Shown here: in pieces, positions 1 to 8,017 of the stretch
How the letters are laid out: every line of letters starts with the position of its first letter
Numbering within the stretch: position 1 is the first letter of the stretch
From: Allocoleopsis franciscana PCC 7113
GTDB lineage: Bacteria > Cyanobacteriota > Cyanobacteriia > Cyanobacteriales > Coleofasciculaceae
Assembly: GCF_000317515.1 (NCBI RefSeq)
Contig: NC_019738.1
Location: 2,878,001 to 2,942,000 of the forward strand
DNA: 64,000 bases
Direction: 5' to 3'
Translations under genes and position numbers: made by a program
Notes under the pieces: generated by a model
What the model saw: the letters and a program-made list of their open reading frames with translations, nothing else
Databases searched by the model: none
What the model was told of the DNA's origin: nothing

Positions 1-430
1 TTTTTTTAGATTCCTCCTCTGTTTCTTCCTGAATCTTCTTTACCATTCTTTGATTTATTTGATTTACTAAATCAACATTTATCCTTTCTCTAAATCTTAC
101 CAAAAGTGAGGCATCATAAGGGGCTTCGTTGCTGTAATGCTTTCTCCCTATAAAGTATTGTAAGTAAGGGTTTTCTTTTATTTGTTCTACTGTTTCCCGA
201 TCGCTTATTCCTAATCTTTCTTTGATTATTAATGAACCCAATGCCATCCGAAATGGCAGCGCAGGTGCCCCCATATCAATAGAAAAAATTTTGGCGTATT
301 CCTCTTCAAATTCATCCCAGGGTATCAGATTTGCCATGATTACCCAACGGTTATCTTGTGATAACTTTCCCTCAAAGGGCAGCTCAAAGTTTTCCGGTGG
401 GGTCGGGCTTGAGGAAGCTTTTCTGTACAT
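1..430 (-). CDS. IS5-type DDE transposase, N-terminal part (runs off left edge)
   Basis: Reading the minus strand from an ATG at 428-430 gives an open frame that continues past base 1. It starts MYRKASSSPTPPENF, continues with LSQDNRWVIMANLIPWDEF and then a run around FRMALGSLIIKERLGISDRE. This is the DUF772 N-terminal region of IS5/IS1182-like transposases. Only about 143 residues are in the window, so the DDE catalytic domain lies outside and activity cannot be judged. It abuts a truncated TnpB gene on the other strand, which suggests that this element inserted into an older IS200/IS605-type element. The exact IS terminus was not identified; it should lie between about 431 and 500. Confidence 0.85.
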   Translation of the reverse strand, partial: MYRKASSSPTPPENFELPFEGKLSQDNRWVIMANLIPWDEFEEEYAKIFSIDMGAPALPFRMALGSLIIKERLGISDRETVEQIKENPYLQYFIGRKHYSNEAPYDASLLVRFRERINVDLVNQINQRMVKKIQEETEEESKK

Positions 431-489
431 TTTCCCTGCTCTTGGTACAAGGATTTTGTGGGATTCTACCAGATTTCCTGGGAGCTGAA

Positions 490-900
490 CAACTTTCAAG
501 ACCGCTCAAACTATTTATAGCTAAGGGTTTCCGGTTTTTACAGCAAACCCTAAGTAAAAAACTGGTCGCACTGAATGACGTGAAAACTTACGTTCTAGAG
601 GACTTGTCAGGTATCCGCAATCAACGCAGAAACAAGAAGGTTAACAAGTGGATATCTTCTTGGAGCTTCTACCAACTTGAGCAATTTCTGACTTACAAGG
701 CTGAAGCCAAAGGTAGGCAAGTTGGTTACGTGGATGCTCGATACACTTCCCAGAAGTGCAGCCGATGCAAACAGCGTCACAGCACGAATCGGCACAAGTC
801 TCGATTCCACTGTAAAACCTGTGGATTCAAGGCTCACGCCGATATCAATGCCGCGACGAACATCAAAGATGATTACATTCTCTCTACTACTCAAGCGTGA
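490..900 (+). pseudogene. tnpB: TnpB (IS200/IS605-family RNA-guided nuclease) C-terminal remnant
   Basis: The frame from about 490 encodes the C-terminal third of a TnpB protein. It has the RuvC-II motif (YVLEDLSGIR near 591-615), the four-cysteine zinc finger (CSRCKQRH followed by FHCKTCGF, near 760-835) and the RuvC-III aspartate (HADINAATN near 835-860). It stops at 898-900. The N-terminal half, with the RuvC-I aspartate, is missing. The upstream part of the open frame (358-490) is the complement of the IS5-type transposase and is not TnpB. The gene is therefore broken and its product should not be a nuclease. Related intact proteins are guided by an RNA that overlaps the gene's 3' end and the element's right end. 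Confidence 0.85.
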
Positions 901-964
901 GTCGGTAGAGCAGGGTTCAGTCAATAACCCGTATGTTTCGACCAGTTCTTCTGGTTAGTTACAA

Positions 965-988
965 GCTGCGTGGGCTTGTCCCCGCAGC
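965..988 (+). repeat. Hairpin at probable IS200/IS605 right end (omega-RNA region)
   Basis: GCTGCG(T)GGG at 965-974 pairs with CCCCGCAGC at 980-988, giving a strong GC-rich hairpin about 65 bases after the tnpB stop. In IS200/IS605 elements a subterminal hairpin at this place belongs to the right end and to the scaffold of the guide RNA. The assignment rests on position and structure only. No left end of the element is visible. Confidence 0.5.
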
Positions 989-1070
989 AGTTGACTAGCT
1001 GACACACTCGCTGGGAAATGCGAAGCTTAAAGAGTAATCCAATGCCTTCCTCAAGCTTTGCTTAACTGTC

Positions 1071-1862
1071 ATGCGATTTTTCAACCGAGTCACACTCCAA
1101 ACTCCAGAAAGCGTTGAACTAGAATTTACCCTAGCAGGAATTGGAAATCGAGCTTATGCCCTGTTAATCGATTATTTGGTTTGGGGTTTATTTTTATTTG
1201 GATTTCTCGTTACTTGGGCAATATTCTCGACTCAACTCCTAGAGGTTCTCGAAAACTTAGTCGGCACGAACAGGCAACTAGAACTGTGGTTGGTAGCTAT
1301 TCAATTATTAATTACTTTCTTTATTTATGTTGGTTACTTTGTTGTTTTTGAGACCCTATGGCAGGGTCAAACTCCCGGTAAACGCTTGGCCAAAATTCGT
1401 GTCATTTGCGATGATGGGAAACCGATTAGGCTACAACAATCTACACTGCGTTCATTACTACGACCTGTTGATGATATCTTTTTTCTAGGTGTCTTTTTCA
1501 TTGTGTTAGGCAGGCGAGAAAAACGATTGGGAGATTGGGTGGCGGGAACTCTTGTGATTCAAGAAGAACAACCCATTACCTCTTCAAGCTTTCCCGTCTC
1601 TAAAGAGGCCGAAACTTTGGTAACCCAGCTCCTAATTGACGCTGATTTTTCGGGGATGTTACCCGAAGACTTTGCTGTAATTCGAGAATATTTACAGCGA
1701 CGAGCGGCGATGATTCCTGCGGCGAGAGCCGAATTGAGCCGACAATTGGCTCATCAAAGCAAAGAGGTAATTGCCTTAGAAAAGGTGCCAAAAGGAGTCA
1801 CGGCTAACCAATTTCTAGAGGCCGTATATCTGGCTTATCAGCGACAATCATCCAATTTATAA
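1071..1862 (+). CDS. RDD family membrane protein
   Basis: This 263-residue protein starts at ATG 1071. It opens with a soluble strand-rich stretch, then IGNRAYALLIDYLVWG, which contains the R-x-x-A-x-x-x-D pattern of the RDD family. Two or three membrane segments follow (about residues 30-55, 75-98 and 138-152). Between them lies GQTPGKRLAKIRV, a hallmark of the family. A charged cytoplasmic tail of about 95 residues follows. RDD proteins are membrane proteins of mostly unknown transport role; some act in Na+/H+ exchange. It stands alone, with the next gene convergent, so context gives no function. Confidence 0.85.
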   Translation: MRFFNRVTLQTPESVELEFTLAGIGNRAYALLIDYLVWGLFLFGFLVTWAIFSTQLLEVLENLVGTNRQLELWLVAIQLLITFFIYVGYFVVFETLWQGQTPGKRLAKIRVICDDGKPIRLQQSTLRSLLRPVDDIFFLGVFFIVLGRREKRLGDWVAGTLVIQEEQPITSSSFPVSKEAETLVTQLLIDADFSGMLPEDFAVIREYLQRRAAMIPAARAELSRQLAHQSKEVIALEKVPKGVTANQFLEAVYLAYQRQSSNL

Positions 1863-1922
1863 GCCGTTTTAACGATAAAAGTAGCCGTCTAACTTGGCAC
1901 ATCTATTCCGTCACCTTACTGC

Positions 1923-2222
1923 CTACCGTAGTAACTGATAAACGCGGATATCGGGTTCAGCCGTAATTAAACCCTGTAGTTGTGAAGCGGCTTTTGTTAG
2001 GTGTGGTGTAGCCAGATGAGTATTCAACAGTTCCTGACTTTCCCACTCCTCGACGAATGTAAAATCGCTTGGGTCTTTTTGATTTTGCAAAAGCTCATAA
2101 ACAATGCAACCGTCCTCCTGGCGTGTTGGCTCGATGAGTCCTAGCAAAATGGTTTTAACTTCTTCTACTTGGTCGGGAAGAGCGACAACACGAGCTACGA
2201 CTCTAACCCTAGTGTTAGACAT
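1923..2222 (-). CDS. Antibiotic biosynthesis monooxygenase (ABM) domain protein
   Basis: This 99-residue protein is a single ABM/YgiN-like dimeric alpha-beta barrel. RVRVVARVVALPDQVEEVK forms the first strand and helix. CIVYELLQNQKDPSDFTFVEEW is the characteristic central hairpin, and LNTHLATPHLTKAASQL is the following helix. Members include quinol monooxygenases and many uncharacterised proteins; substrate cannot be read from sequence. It lies 44 bases downstream of another small minus-strand gene (2267-2593) that has a similar size and possibly a similar fold, so the two probably form an operon. Confidence 0.85.
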   Translation of the reverse strand: MSNTRVRVVARVVALPDQVEEVKTILLGLIEPTRQEDGCIVYELLQNQKDPSDFTFVEEWESQELLNTHLATPHLTKAASQLQGLITAEPDIRVYQLLR

Positions 2223-2266
2223 AACCTCTCTACCTTATTTCATCAAAACTCTATCGGACGGATTGA

Positions 2267-2593
2267 TTAAGGACGTTCAAAATCTACCACTAGTTCAAGA
2301 CTTTGACCATCCTCCCACATTTCATCAATAAATTGTCGAGTTTCTTCACTGATGGAGATTTGCGATTTCATAAAGGCTTCGTAGGCATGTTCTAAACTAT
2401 TCGCTCGAACGTATTGATATAAATATACGTCTTGACCAGAACGTTCGAGAAACAACGACTCGACCCGAATTCCTTCGGCATCAAGTAATTCTGCAACTTC
2501 TTCTTGGCGCTCTTTCAGAGAGTGTACCCAACGCACGGCTTCCTCAGCTTTATCCCTACGAAATTTAATTTTTAAACACTGAATCTCGGTCAC
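2267..2593 (-). CDS. Conserved small protein, DUF6176-like
   Basis: This is a 108-residue acidic protein with pattern strand (TEIQCLKIKFR), helix (KAEEAVRWVHSLKERQEEVAELL), strands (RVESLFLERSGQDVYLYQYVRA) and helix (EHAYEAFMKS). This is a ferredoxin-like layout resembling the DUF6176 family, which sits near dimeric alpha-beta barrel proteins. There is no catalytic motif. It is immediately upstream of the ABM-domain gene on the same strand, so co-transcription is likely. The family name is a recollection from the pattern and is not certain; that it is a real gene is well supported by composition and spacing. Confidence 0.65.
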   Translation of the reverse strand: MTEIQCLKIKFRRDKAEEAVRWVHSLKERQEEVAELLDAEGIRVESLFLERSGQDVYLYQYVRANSLEHAYEAFMKSQISISEETRQFIDEMWEDGQSLELVVDFERP

Positions 2594-3245
2594 GTTACAT
2601 GGCTCCTATAACAGTCTTCAATGGAGGCTTGGAAGCAGGTTTTCAGGTGGAAGGGAAGCTCGTCCACCTCGATTGACCAGAATTAATGGGATACAAGCCC
2701 CGCCCTTCCAAGGCGGCTTTGCTCTTTAATGTAGCGCTTCAAATACCCAGACAAAGCCATCTTGTTCTTAACAATGAAAACTTTTGATTCGCAGATTCTC
2801 AGGAATTGCACAGTTTGCTGGCAAGGTAGGAATGTAATTCAGTCTCCATAAGCTCCATAGTGCTCGCCGTGAGCGGGATACTCTAGCTGAGCTTGACCCT
2901 TATTGCCTTTTGAAGGAGTTTATGGAGAGTGAGTATAGCGAGTGTCCAGTGTTGACACTTTACCCGATTTTGTGCGACATACAACAGATGGGTATTTCCG
3001 AACGGTTGATGCTGGCTGGATTTGTCCGCTTTGTCCCGCATTTTTGGGAACAGGCCCTGTACCCATCAGACAAATCTGAGATTTCTATGGGTTTATGAGT
3101 AAGATTCACGGACTTTCACCAAGATATTTAATGAAGATTTAAGATTTTTGACATCTTTGTCGGAAATGAGCGATCGCCCCTATCGTGGAAAGTGACCAAG
3201 CTAAATTCCGTACTTGAGATCCCTTCTCTGCAATTTGGTTGATTT
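2594..3245. other. Intergenic, no supported gene
   Basis: No convincing coding sequence is seen. A short GC-rich inverted sequence around 2695-2730 (AAGCCCCGCCC followed by AAGGCGGCTT) resembles right-end hairpins of IS200/IS605-type elements. On the minus strand a short frame ending nearby (MALSGYLKRYIKE, about 2680-2775) could be a fragment of a lost gene. A 62-residue plus-strand frame at 2910-3098 has no recognisable features. Confidence 0.4.
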
Positions 3246-3539
3246 ATGAGTATTCTCCCCAACTATCTCCGTTCCCTCTTCCTGACTGTCCTTCTGTGTT
3301 TTGTGGCTCCAATCCTAGTGGTGGCTCTGGTATTTACCTCACTGGGGGTTATTAGCTGTGTTCCCGGCTTAGAAACTATCGGTCAATCAGGCACCACCCA
3401 AACATTGCAGTTTCTCGCCACCTTTGGCAGTGGGTGTCCCGTCCAAGGTGTCATGACGATTAGTTCCGCCTGTAGTATTGTGGGAGCCTTATTTGATACT
3501 TATGCTTTCTATCGTTATCAAAGCCTAAACGACCATTAA
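3246..3539 (+). CDS. Small hypothetical membrane protein
   Basis: This 97-residue protein starts at ATG 3246. A hydrophobic segment covers residues 9-34 (SLFLTVLLCFVAPILVVALVFTS), followed by a cysteine-containing loop (VISCVPGL) and glycine/threonine-rich sequence. A second weaker hydrophobic stretch carries another cysteine (GSGCPVQGVMTISSACSIVGALF). It is probably a small inner-membrane protein with its loop in the periplasm or thylakoid lumen. It was not recognised as a named family. The gene is flanked by long non-coding stretches and followed by a hairpin at 3598-3649. Confidence 0.6.
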   Translation: MSILPNYLRSLFLTVLLCFVAPILVVALVFTSLGVISCVPGLETIGQSGTTQTLQFLATFGSGCPVQGVMTISSACSIVGALFDTYAFYRYQSLNDH

Positions 3540-3597
3540 GTAGATCGAACGGTTAAAGGTACGGAAATTAAAGATTCATTTATTAACACAGAAAAAT

Positions 3598-3649
3598 AGG
3601 ATTGGGAGTTGGAATCTCACATAATTTAAAATCCAACTTTCCCAATCCT
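3598..3649. repeat. Long imperfect hairpin
   Basis: AGGATTGGGAGTTGGA (3598-3613) pairs with its complement at 3632-3649, apart from a two-base AA bulge. The loop is 18 bases and AT-rich. It lies 58 bases after the small membrane protein and could end its transcript, although no clear T-run follows. It may instead be a short mobile repeat. Confidence 0.5.
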
Positions 3650-3933
3650 CAATCATGGCAATGGGATTGCGCTCAACGCACGTTTGGTAAACGCACACCC
3701 AGTTGATCTAACTCTAGAGTGCCAGTATTAAGGATTTTGGTGTTCTATAGTGTACTATGCATTACAATTTTGGGCTTTAATTACTTTTCCGGGTCAATTT
3801 TAGGGGTGACAGGATTTATTTTTATCTTACTTTCTGTTTAATAAACGCGATCGCGCAAATTTGGGTTAGGGCACGATTATATTATATAGTGCCCTAACTT
3901 TGTGGTCTAAGTTTGTTATTAATGGGTTAACGC
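3650..3933. other. Intergenic, no gene seen
   Basis: This AT-rich stretch has no open frame of note. It includes one partial HIP1-like site near 3847 and nothing recognisable as a structured RNA. Confidence 0.4.
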
Positions 3934-4176
3934 TCAAACAAGTGCTGCCTTAGCCTTGGCTGCGATTCCACTCTCATCTAAAACATTCAGTTCAATCAGC
4001 CTACGCTTGGAACTCTCTTTTAATTGTGGGGCAATCATGCTATTGGTGAAAATAGCCATGTGCTTGACTATTTCTTGTTGTCTTGCTTCCTCAATCTGCT
4101 GTTTTCTTGCCTTAGACATGGGTAACTCTCCGGTTTGAGTTTTGGATATCTCCTGTTGTATTTGTTCCATCCTCAT
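3934..4176 (-). CDS. Small hypothetical helical protein
   Basis: The frame is open from 4452, but its first 90 residues are read through a heptamer repeat and non-coding-looking sequence. The plausible start is the ATG at 4174-4176, giving 80 residues that begin MRMEQIQQEISKTQ. The protein is almost wholly helical and charged (KARKQQIEEARQQEIVKHMAIF, then LKESSKRRLIELNVLDESGIAAKAKAALV). This kind of small helical protein is common and uncharacterised in cyanobacteria. No motif or partner is visible. Confidence 0.55.
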   Translation of the reverse strand: MRMEQIQQEISKTQTGELPMSKARKQQIEEARQQEIVKHMAIFTNSMIAPQLKESSKRRLIELNVLDESGIAAKAKAALV

Positions 4177-4381
4177 TTGTAAGTTATCAGGACGTTTAAA
4201 CAGATTTCTGTACACAGAGATATATGTATGGGTTCTGTATCGGAGTGCGATCGCACATTTTGCCGCACTCTCGAATTCGCTACTCGCTGTAGGACTTAAG
4301 TCCTTGGTGGGTGAGCAAAGTAGATGCAAGACTCTCCATAAACTGTTGCTCACAGCAAACAATGAAAGTGATTCTTCTTCA

Positions 4382-4426
4382 CTTCTGCCTTCTGCCTTCT
4401 GCCTTCTGCCTTCTGCCTTCTGCCTT
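4382..4426. repeat. Heptanucleotide tandem repeat (CTTCTGC)6
   Basis: About six uninterrupted copies of CTTCTGC stand upstream of the small gene 3934-4176 and just before gcvT. On the other strand the unit reads GCAGAAG, the same GGCAG-containing heptamer class as the large array at 24873-25057. Confidence 0.9.
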
Positions 4427-4496
4427 TCAAGACAGATGTCAAGCGATCGCACCTGGTTAAGATATTAAAGATACCACCTGCGACTGAAGACAAACT

Positions 4497-5648
4497 GTGG
4501 CTCAATCCGAAGCATCCAAACCCGAAACATCGCCCACCCTACTCCGCACCCCCCTCTATCCACTCGCCGTAGAACAAAAAGCCCGACTCACTGCCTTTTC
4601 CGGTTGGGAAATGCCTGTGCAGTTTAGTGGAATTACCGCCGAACATGAGGCGGTTCGCACTTCGGCGGGGATGTTCGATATCTCCCACATGGGAAAATTT
4701 GCCTTTAAGGGTAGGCAAGTGCTGGAATCTTTGCAGCCTTTTGTCCCTTCCGACCTAAAACGCTTGCAACCGGGTGAAGCTCAGTATACGGTTTTGTTGA
4801 ATCCCCAAGCTGGCATCATTGATGACATCATTGTTTATTACCAGGGTGAAAATGAAGCGGGTGAGCAACGGGGCATGATCATTGTTAACGCCGCAACCCG
4901 AACCAGAGACAAAGCGTGGTTAGTCGCTAATCTGGAAGGGACTCCCGTTAGTTTAGAAGACCTCTCCAAAGAAAAAGTCTTGATTGCTGTGCAGGGGCCG
5001 CAATCTGTTTCACAACTTCAGCAATTTGTCAAAGAAAAATTAACCCCAATCAAAGCCTTTGGGCATTTAGAGGGAACAGTACTGGGTCAGCCTGCTTTTC
5101 TGGCTAGAACAGGCTACACCGGCGAGGATGGGTTTGAAGTCATGGTAGACCCAGAAGTTGGGGTAGAACTGTGGCGCAGCCTCCTGAGTGCGGGTGTCAC
5201 GCCTTGTGGTTTAGGAGCCAGAGATACTCTACGATTGGAAGCGGCGATGGCACTCTATGGACAAGATATTACCGAAACCACAACTCCTTTAGAAGCTGGC
5301 TTAGGTTGGGTCGTTCACCTGGATACAAAAGGTGATTTTATCGGACGTTCGGTACTAGAGCAACAAAAAACGAATGGAGTCGAAAAACGCTTAGTCGGGA
5401 TCGAGATGCAGGGGCGTCACATTGCGCGTCATGGTTACCCGGTCAAACATGAAGGGCAAGTGGTAGGAGAAGTGACGAGTGGGACACTATCACCCACAAT
5501 AGGAAAAGCGATCGCACTGGCTTATGTTCCCACTCCCTTGTCGAAGATGGGTCAACAACTCGAAGTCGAAATTCGGGGTAAAACCTATCCAGGCGTCGTC
5601 GTCAAAAAACCTTTTTATCGATCCCAAAATCGTCCCCCCAGCAAATAG
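4497..5648 (+). CDS. gcvT: Aminomethyltransferase, glycine cleavage system T protein
   Basis: This 383-residue protein takes the aminomethyl group from the lipoylated H protein and passes the one-carbon unit to tetrahydrofolate, releasing ammonia. In cyanobacteria it acts in photorespiratory glycine breakdown. Seen: RTPLYPLAVEQKARLTAFSGWEMPVQF at the N-terminus, RTSAGMFDISHMGKF, the folate-domain stretch ARTGYTGEDGFEV, GLGARDTLRLEAAMALYGQDI, and the C-terminal barrel motif GYPVKHEGQVVGEVTSGTLSPT. Length and order match full-length GcvT. The start is a GTG at 4497 (an ATG is lacking), with no other start fitting the conserved N-terminus. The genes for the H and P proteins are not in the window. 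Confidence 0.97.
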   Translation: MAQSEASKPETSPTLLRTPLYPLAVEQKARLTAFSGWEMPVQFSGITAEHEAVRTSAGMFDISHMGKFAFKGRQVLESLQPFVPSDLKRLQPGEAQYTVLLNPQAGIIDDIIVYYQGENEAGEQRGMIIVNAATRTRDKAWLVANLEGTPVSLEDLSKEKVLIAVQGPQSVSQLQQFVKEKLTPIKAFGHLEGTVLGQPAFLARTGYTGEDGFEVMVDPEVGVELWRSLLSAGVTPCGLGARDTLRLEAAMALYGQDITETTTPLEAGLGWVVHLDTKGDFIGRSVLEQQKTNGVEKRLVGIEMQGRHIARHGYPVKHEGQVVGEVTSGTLSPTIGKAIALAYVPTPLSKMGQQLEVEIRGKTYPGVVVKKPFYRSQNRPPSK

Positions 5649-5659
5649 AGTCAAACACA

Positions 5660-5836
5660 ATGCTTCGGGTGCGAGGCGGGCGCGTGCTGCTGGTGGAAAC
5701 ATCGGGGCTGGCGAGTTTTGAGCGCACGCGGGTGTTCTACCGCAAGTGCGGTTACGAAGAGGAAGCGCGAATCTGCGACTTCTACAAAGCGGACGATGAC
5801 AAGATCGTTTACCGCAAGGCGCTAGATAGGCTTTAG
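5660..5836 (+). pseudogene. GNAT acetyltransferase C-terminal remnant
   Basis: From 5660 to the stop at 5834-5836 the plus strand reads 58 codons. They include GGRVLLVETSGLASFERTRVFYRKCGY, then EEEARICDFYKADDDKIVYRKAL. This is the C-terminal half of a GNAT N-acetyltransferase: the FYRKCGY helix and the final strand are typical. The acetyl-CoA-binding loop (R/QxxGxG/A) is absent, so it is a remnant. The segment is much richer in GC than its neighbours, which suggests foreign origin. It lies between gcvT and the DJ-1 gene with no ribosome-binding site. Confidence 0.75.
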
Positions 5837-5877
5837 TTAATTTAAAGATGAAATTAATACAAATCAGGAGTTCCGAG

Positions 5878-6477
5878 ATGACTGGAAAGAAAATTTTAAT
5901 GATCGTCGGTGACTTTGTGGAAGACTATGAGGTGATGGTACCCTTCCAAGCCTTGCAGATGGTGGGTCACACGGTTCATGCGGTTTGTCCGGAGAAGAAA
6001 GCTGGGGAGACGGTAAAGACAGCGGTTCATGATTTTGAAGGTGACCAGACTTATAGTGAAAAACCGGGACACAACTTTCAACTCAACGCCACTTTTGATG
6101 AAGTGGTTGCCGACAATTATGATGCATTGGTGATTCCGGGTGGGAGGGCACCGGAATATATTCGCCTGAATGAGAAGGTGTTAGAAATTACCCGTCACTT
6201 TGCCTCGACGAATAAGCCGATCGCATCCATTTGTCACGGATTACAAGTTTTAGCGGCGGCGGGTGTCCTAGAAGGTAAAAGTTGCACCGCTTACCCTGCT
6301 TGTGGGCCAGATGTAACTCGTGCTGGGGGACTGTATACCCATATTCCACCGGATGAGGCAATGGTTGATGGTAATTTGGTAACTGCACCCGCATGGCCTG
6401 CACACCCTAAGTGGTTAGCCGCGTTTCTCAATGTTCTAGGGACTAAGATTGAACATCAAGAAATGGCTGCTGTTTAA
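5878..6477 (+). CDS. DJ-1/PfpI family protein
   Basis: The chosen start is ATG 5878 (199 residues), preceded by AGGAG at 5866-5870. An upstream in-frame ATG at 5848 lacks such a site. The protein has the DJ-1/PfpI class I amidotransferase-like fold: [22 protein letters not shown] with the conserved acidic residue, [12 protein letters not shown], and the nucleophile elbow [18 protein letters not shown] with the reactive cysteine. Relatives act as proteases, deglycases or stress chaperones, and the activity cannot be decided here. It is monocistronic by spacing. Confidence 0.9.
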   Translation: MTGKKILMIVGDFVEDYEVMVPFQALQMVGHTVHAVCPEKKAGETVKTAVHDFEGDQTYSEKPGHNFQLNATFDEVVADNYDALVIPGGRAPEYIRLNEKVLEITRHFASTNKPIASICHGLQVLAAAGVLEGKSCTAYPACGPDVTRAGGLYTHIPPDEAMVDGNLVTAPAWPAHPKWLAAFLNVLGTKIEHQEMAAV

Positions 6478-6558
6478 GGAATGCTCCTGACGCGGAGACT
6501 TTGAGATGCGGGGTAATCCCTTCTGTTGACGGACATCTTGCACCTGTCGCCTTAACCC

Positions 6559-6671
6559 GCCAAGGGTTTAAACCCTTGGCTAATAGCGAAAGTCCATTAA
6601 AATGGACTGAAATTCCGACTCAGTCGTATGAAGACGACTTGATCTATTAGCCAGGGAATTAATTCCCTGGC
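6559..6671. repeat. Palindrome cluster forming a branched stem
   Basis: There are three perfect or near-perfect palindromes. One at 6559-6580 is GCCAAGGGTTT and its complement. One at 6591-6608 is AGTCCATTA/AAATGGACT. One at 6650-6671 is GCCAGGGAATT and its complement. In addition, GGCTAATAG at 6577-6585 pairs with CTATTAGCC at 6644-6652, so the whole can close as a multi-armed structure. It occupies the gap before nadC and looks like a dispersed cyanobacterial repeat, not a terminator. Confidence 0.75.
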
Positions 6672-6768
6672 TGGTTATTGCAACTGCTGCAAGATGTAAG
6701 TTGAGGCAGAAGGGTAAATTTCATAATTTAAGACTTGCACGAGGTTGCTCTCTAAGGGTGTGAATAAG

Positions 6769-7662
6769 ATGAAGACTTCAACGGCTGTACTGCCACCGTT
6801 TTTAGTACTCGATGGATTGTTGAACGGCTGGTTATTAGAAGATATTGGACGGGGCGATCGCACGACGGCAAGCCTTTTTGCCTCTGGTTCTCAAACTGCA
6901 AAGGCTCAATGGATTGCTAAAGAATCTGGGGTAATTGCAGGACTGCCGATCGCTGCACGGGTGTTTCAGTTGCTTAACCCACAGGTGCAATTCATACCCT
7001 TAATCGAAGAGGGTTCATGGTGTGAGAGCTTACCAGAAATGCCATCCGAACGCAGACCCGTTATTGCAACGATTGAAGGGCCTCTGGATGCGCTGTTAAC
7101 GGGAGAGCGAGTCGCGCTAAATTTAGCCATGGGACTGAGCGGAATTGCCACGCTGACTCACAAATACGTCGCTCAGATTGCCGATTTACCCACTCAATTG
7201 GTAGACACGCGCAAGACAACGCCAGGGTTGAGGTTACTGGAAAAATATGCCACTCAAGTAGGCGGTGCAGTGAATCACCGGATGGGGTTGGATGATGGGG
7301 TCATGATTAAAGACAACCACATTGCCGCTGCCGGAGGAATTGGGAACGCTATTACCCAAATTCGCGATCGCATTCCCTACCCACTCACCATCGAAGTAGA
7401 GACAGAAACTCTCGCTCAGGTTCGAGAAGCGTTGGAGCATCAGGCTGACATTATCATGCTGGATAATATGCCACTAGAAATGATGCGACAAGCTGTGCAA
7501 ATCATTCGAGAAAATAACAATCGCATCAAAATCGAAGCATCGGGTAATATTACCTTGGAAACCATCCGAGCCGTGGCAGAGACTGGAGTGGATTACATTT
7601 CCAGTAGTGCACCGATTACACGATCACCCTGGCTAGATTTGAGTATGAGAATCAGCCGTTAG
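6769..7662 (+). CDS. nadC: Nicotinate-nucleotide pyrophosphorylase (carboxylating)
   Basis: This enzyme of NAD synthesis converts quinolinate and PRPP to nicotinate mononucleotide with loss of CO2. The start is taken as ATG 6769, with AAGGG ten bases upstream; a TTG at 6745 is also in frame. Visible family features are LLEDIGRGDRTTASLF at the N-terminus, GERVALNLAMGLSGIATLT and DTRKTTPGLRLLEKYATQVGG. Further on come NHRMGLDDGVMIKDNHI, EVETETLAQVREAL with the phosphoribosyl-binding residues, and EASGNITLETIRAVAETGVDYIS near the end. About 297 residues is the usual length. No other NAD gene is adjacent. Confidence 0.97.
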   Translation: MKTSTAVLPPFLVLDGLLNGWLLEDIGRGDRTTASLFASGSQTAKAQWIAKESGVIAGLPIAARVFQLLNPQVQFIPLIEEGSWCESLPEMPSERRPVIATIEGPLDALLTGERVALNLAMGLSGIATLTHKYVAQIADLPTQLVDTRKTTPGLRLLEKYATQVGGAVNHRMGLDDGVMIKDNHIAAAGGIGNAITQIRDRIPYPLTIEVETETLAQVREALEHQADIIMLDNMPLEMMRQAVQIIRENNNRIKIEASGNITLETIRAVAETGVDYISSSAPITRSPWLDLSMRISR

Positions 7663-7728
7663 GCGTTTACTGCCGAAAGAAAAACTTTATAACTTAACTC
7701 TAACCCTTACCACTACATATGACGTGGG

Positions 7729-8013
7729 TTATAGACTCTTTCTTCTGTTAGCCAGCCATTGCTTCTGTTCCTTTTCATCCCGCTTAACCCGCGCTAAGGC
7801 AGCTTTTTTGGTCTGAGTCATTTCTAGTAAGATTTTCAGGTCATCTCTGTCTATCCCCAACCGAGTACTGATGTCCTCAATCGCCCCCCAGTCCTCTGGA
7901 GATTTGGGAGCGGGAAAATTTTTCAGCTTTGTATAAAAAATTCGGGAGGAACAACCTAAAATCCGAATCACTTTCTTTTCTGTCAACAAATCGACTATTT
8001 CTTGAAAAGTCAT
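7729..8013 (-). CDS. Small hypothetical protein with HTH-like helices
   Basis: The start is ATG 8011-8013, giving 94 residues: MTFQEIVDLLTEKKVIRILGCSS, KNFPAPKSPEDWGAIEDISTR and a charged end, KKAALARVKRDEKEQKQWL. The frame is open further upstream, but that part overlaps the next gene. Only four bases separate this start from the stop of the upstream gene (8018), so the two are probably translated from one message. The short helices could form a small DNA-binding domain, but no family was recognised. Confidence 0.6.
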   Translation of the reverse strand: MTFQEIVDLLTEKKVIRILGCSSRIFYTKLKNFPAPKSPEDWGAIEDISTRLGIDRDDLKILLEMTQTKKAALARVKRDEKEQKQWLANRRKSL

Positions 8014-8017
8014 TGAC

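Noticed and set aside
2910-3098. 62-residue plus-strand frame
   Set aside because: No motif, no recognisable composition, and its start is not supported by a clear ribosome-binding site.
4177-4452. N-terminal extension of the gene at 3934-4176
   Set aside because: The added residues are read through the CTTCTGC heptamer repeat and a gcvT-upstream region, and a good internal ATG gives a sensible small helical protein.
4200-4496. Glycine riboswitch upstream of gcvT
   Set aside because: I looked for the conserved GGAGAG and GAAGGA-type glycine-aptamer blocks and did not find them; the stretch is the heptamer repeat and ordinary sequence.
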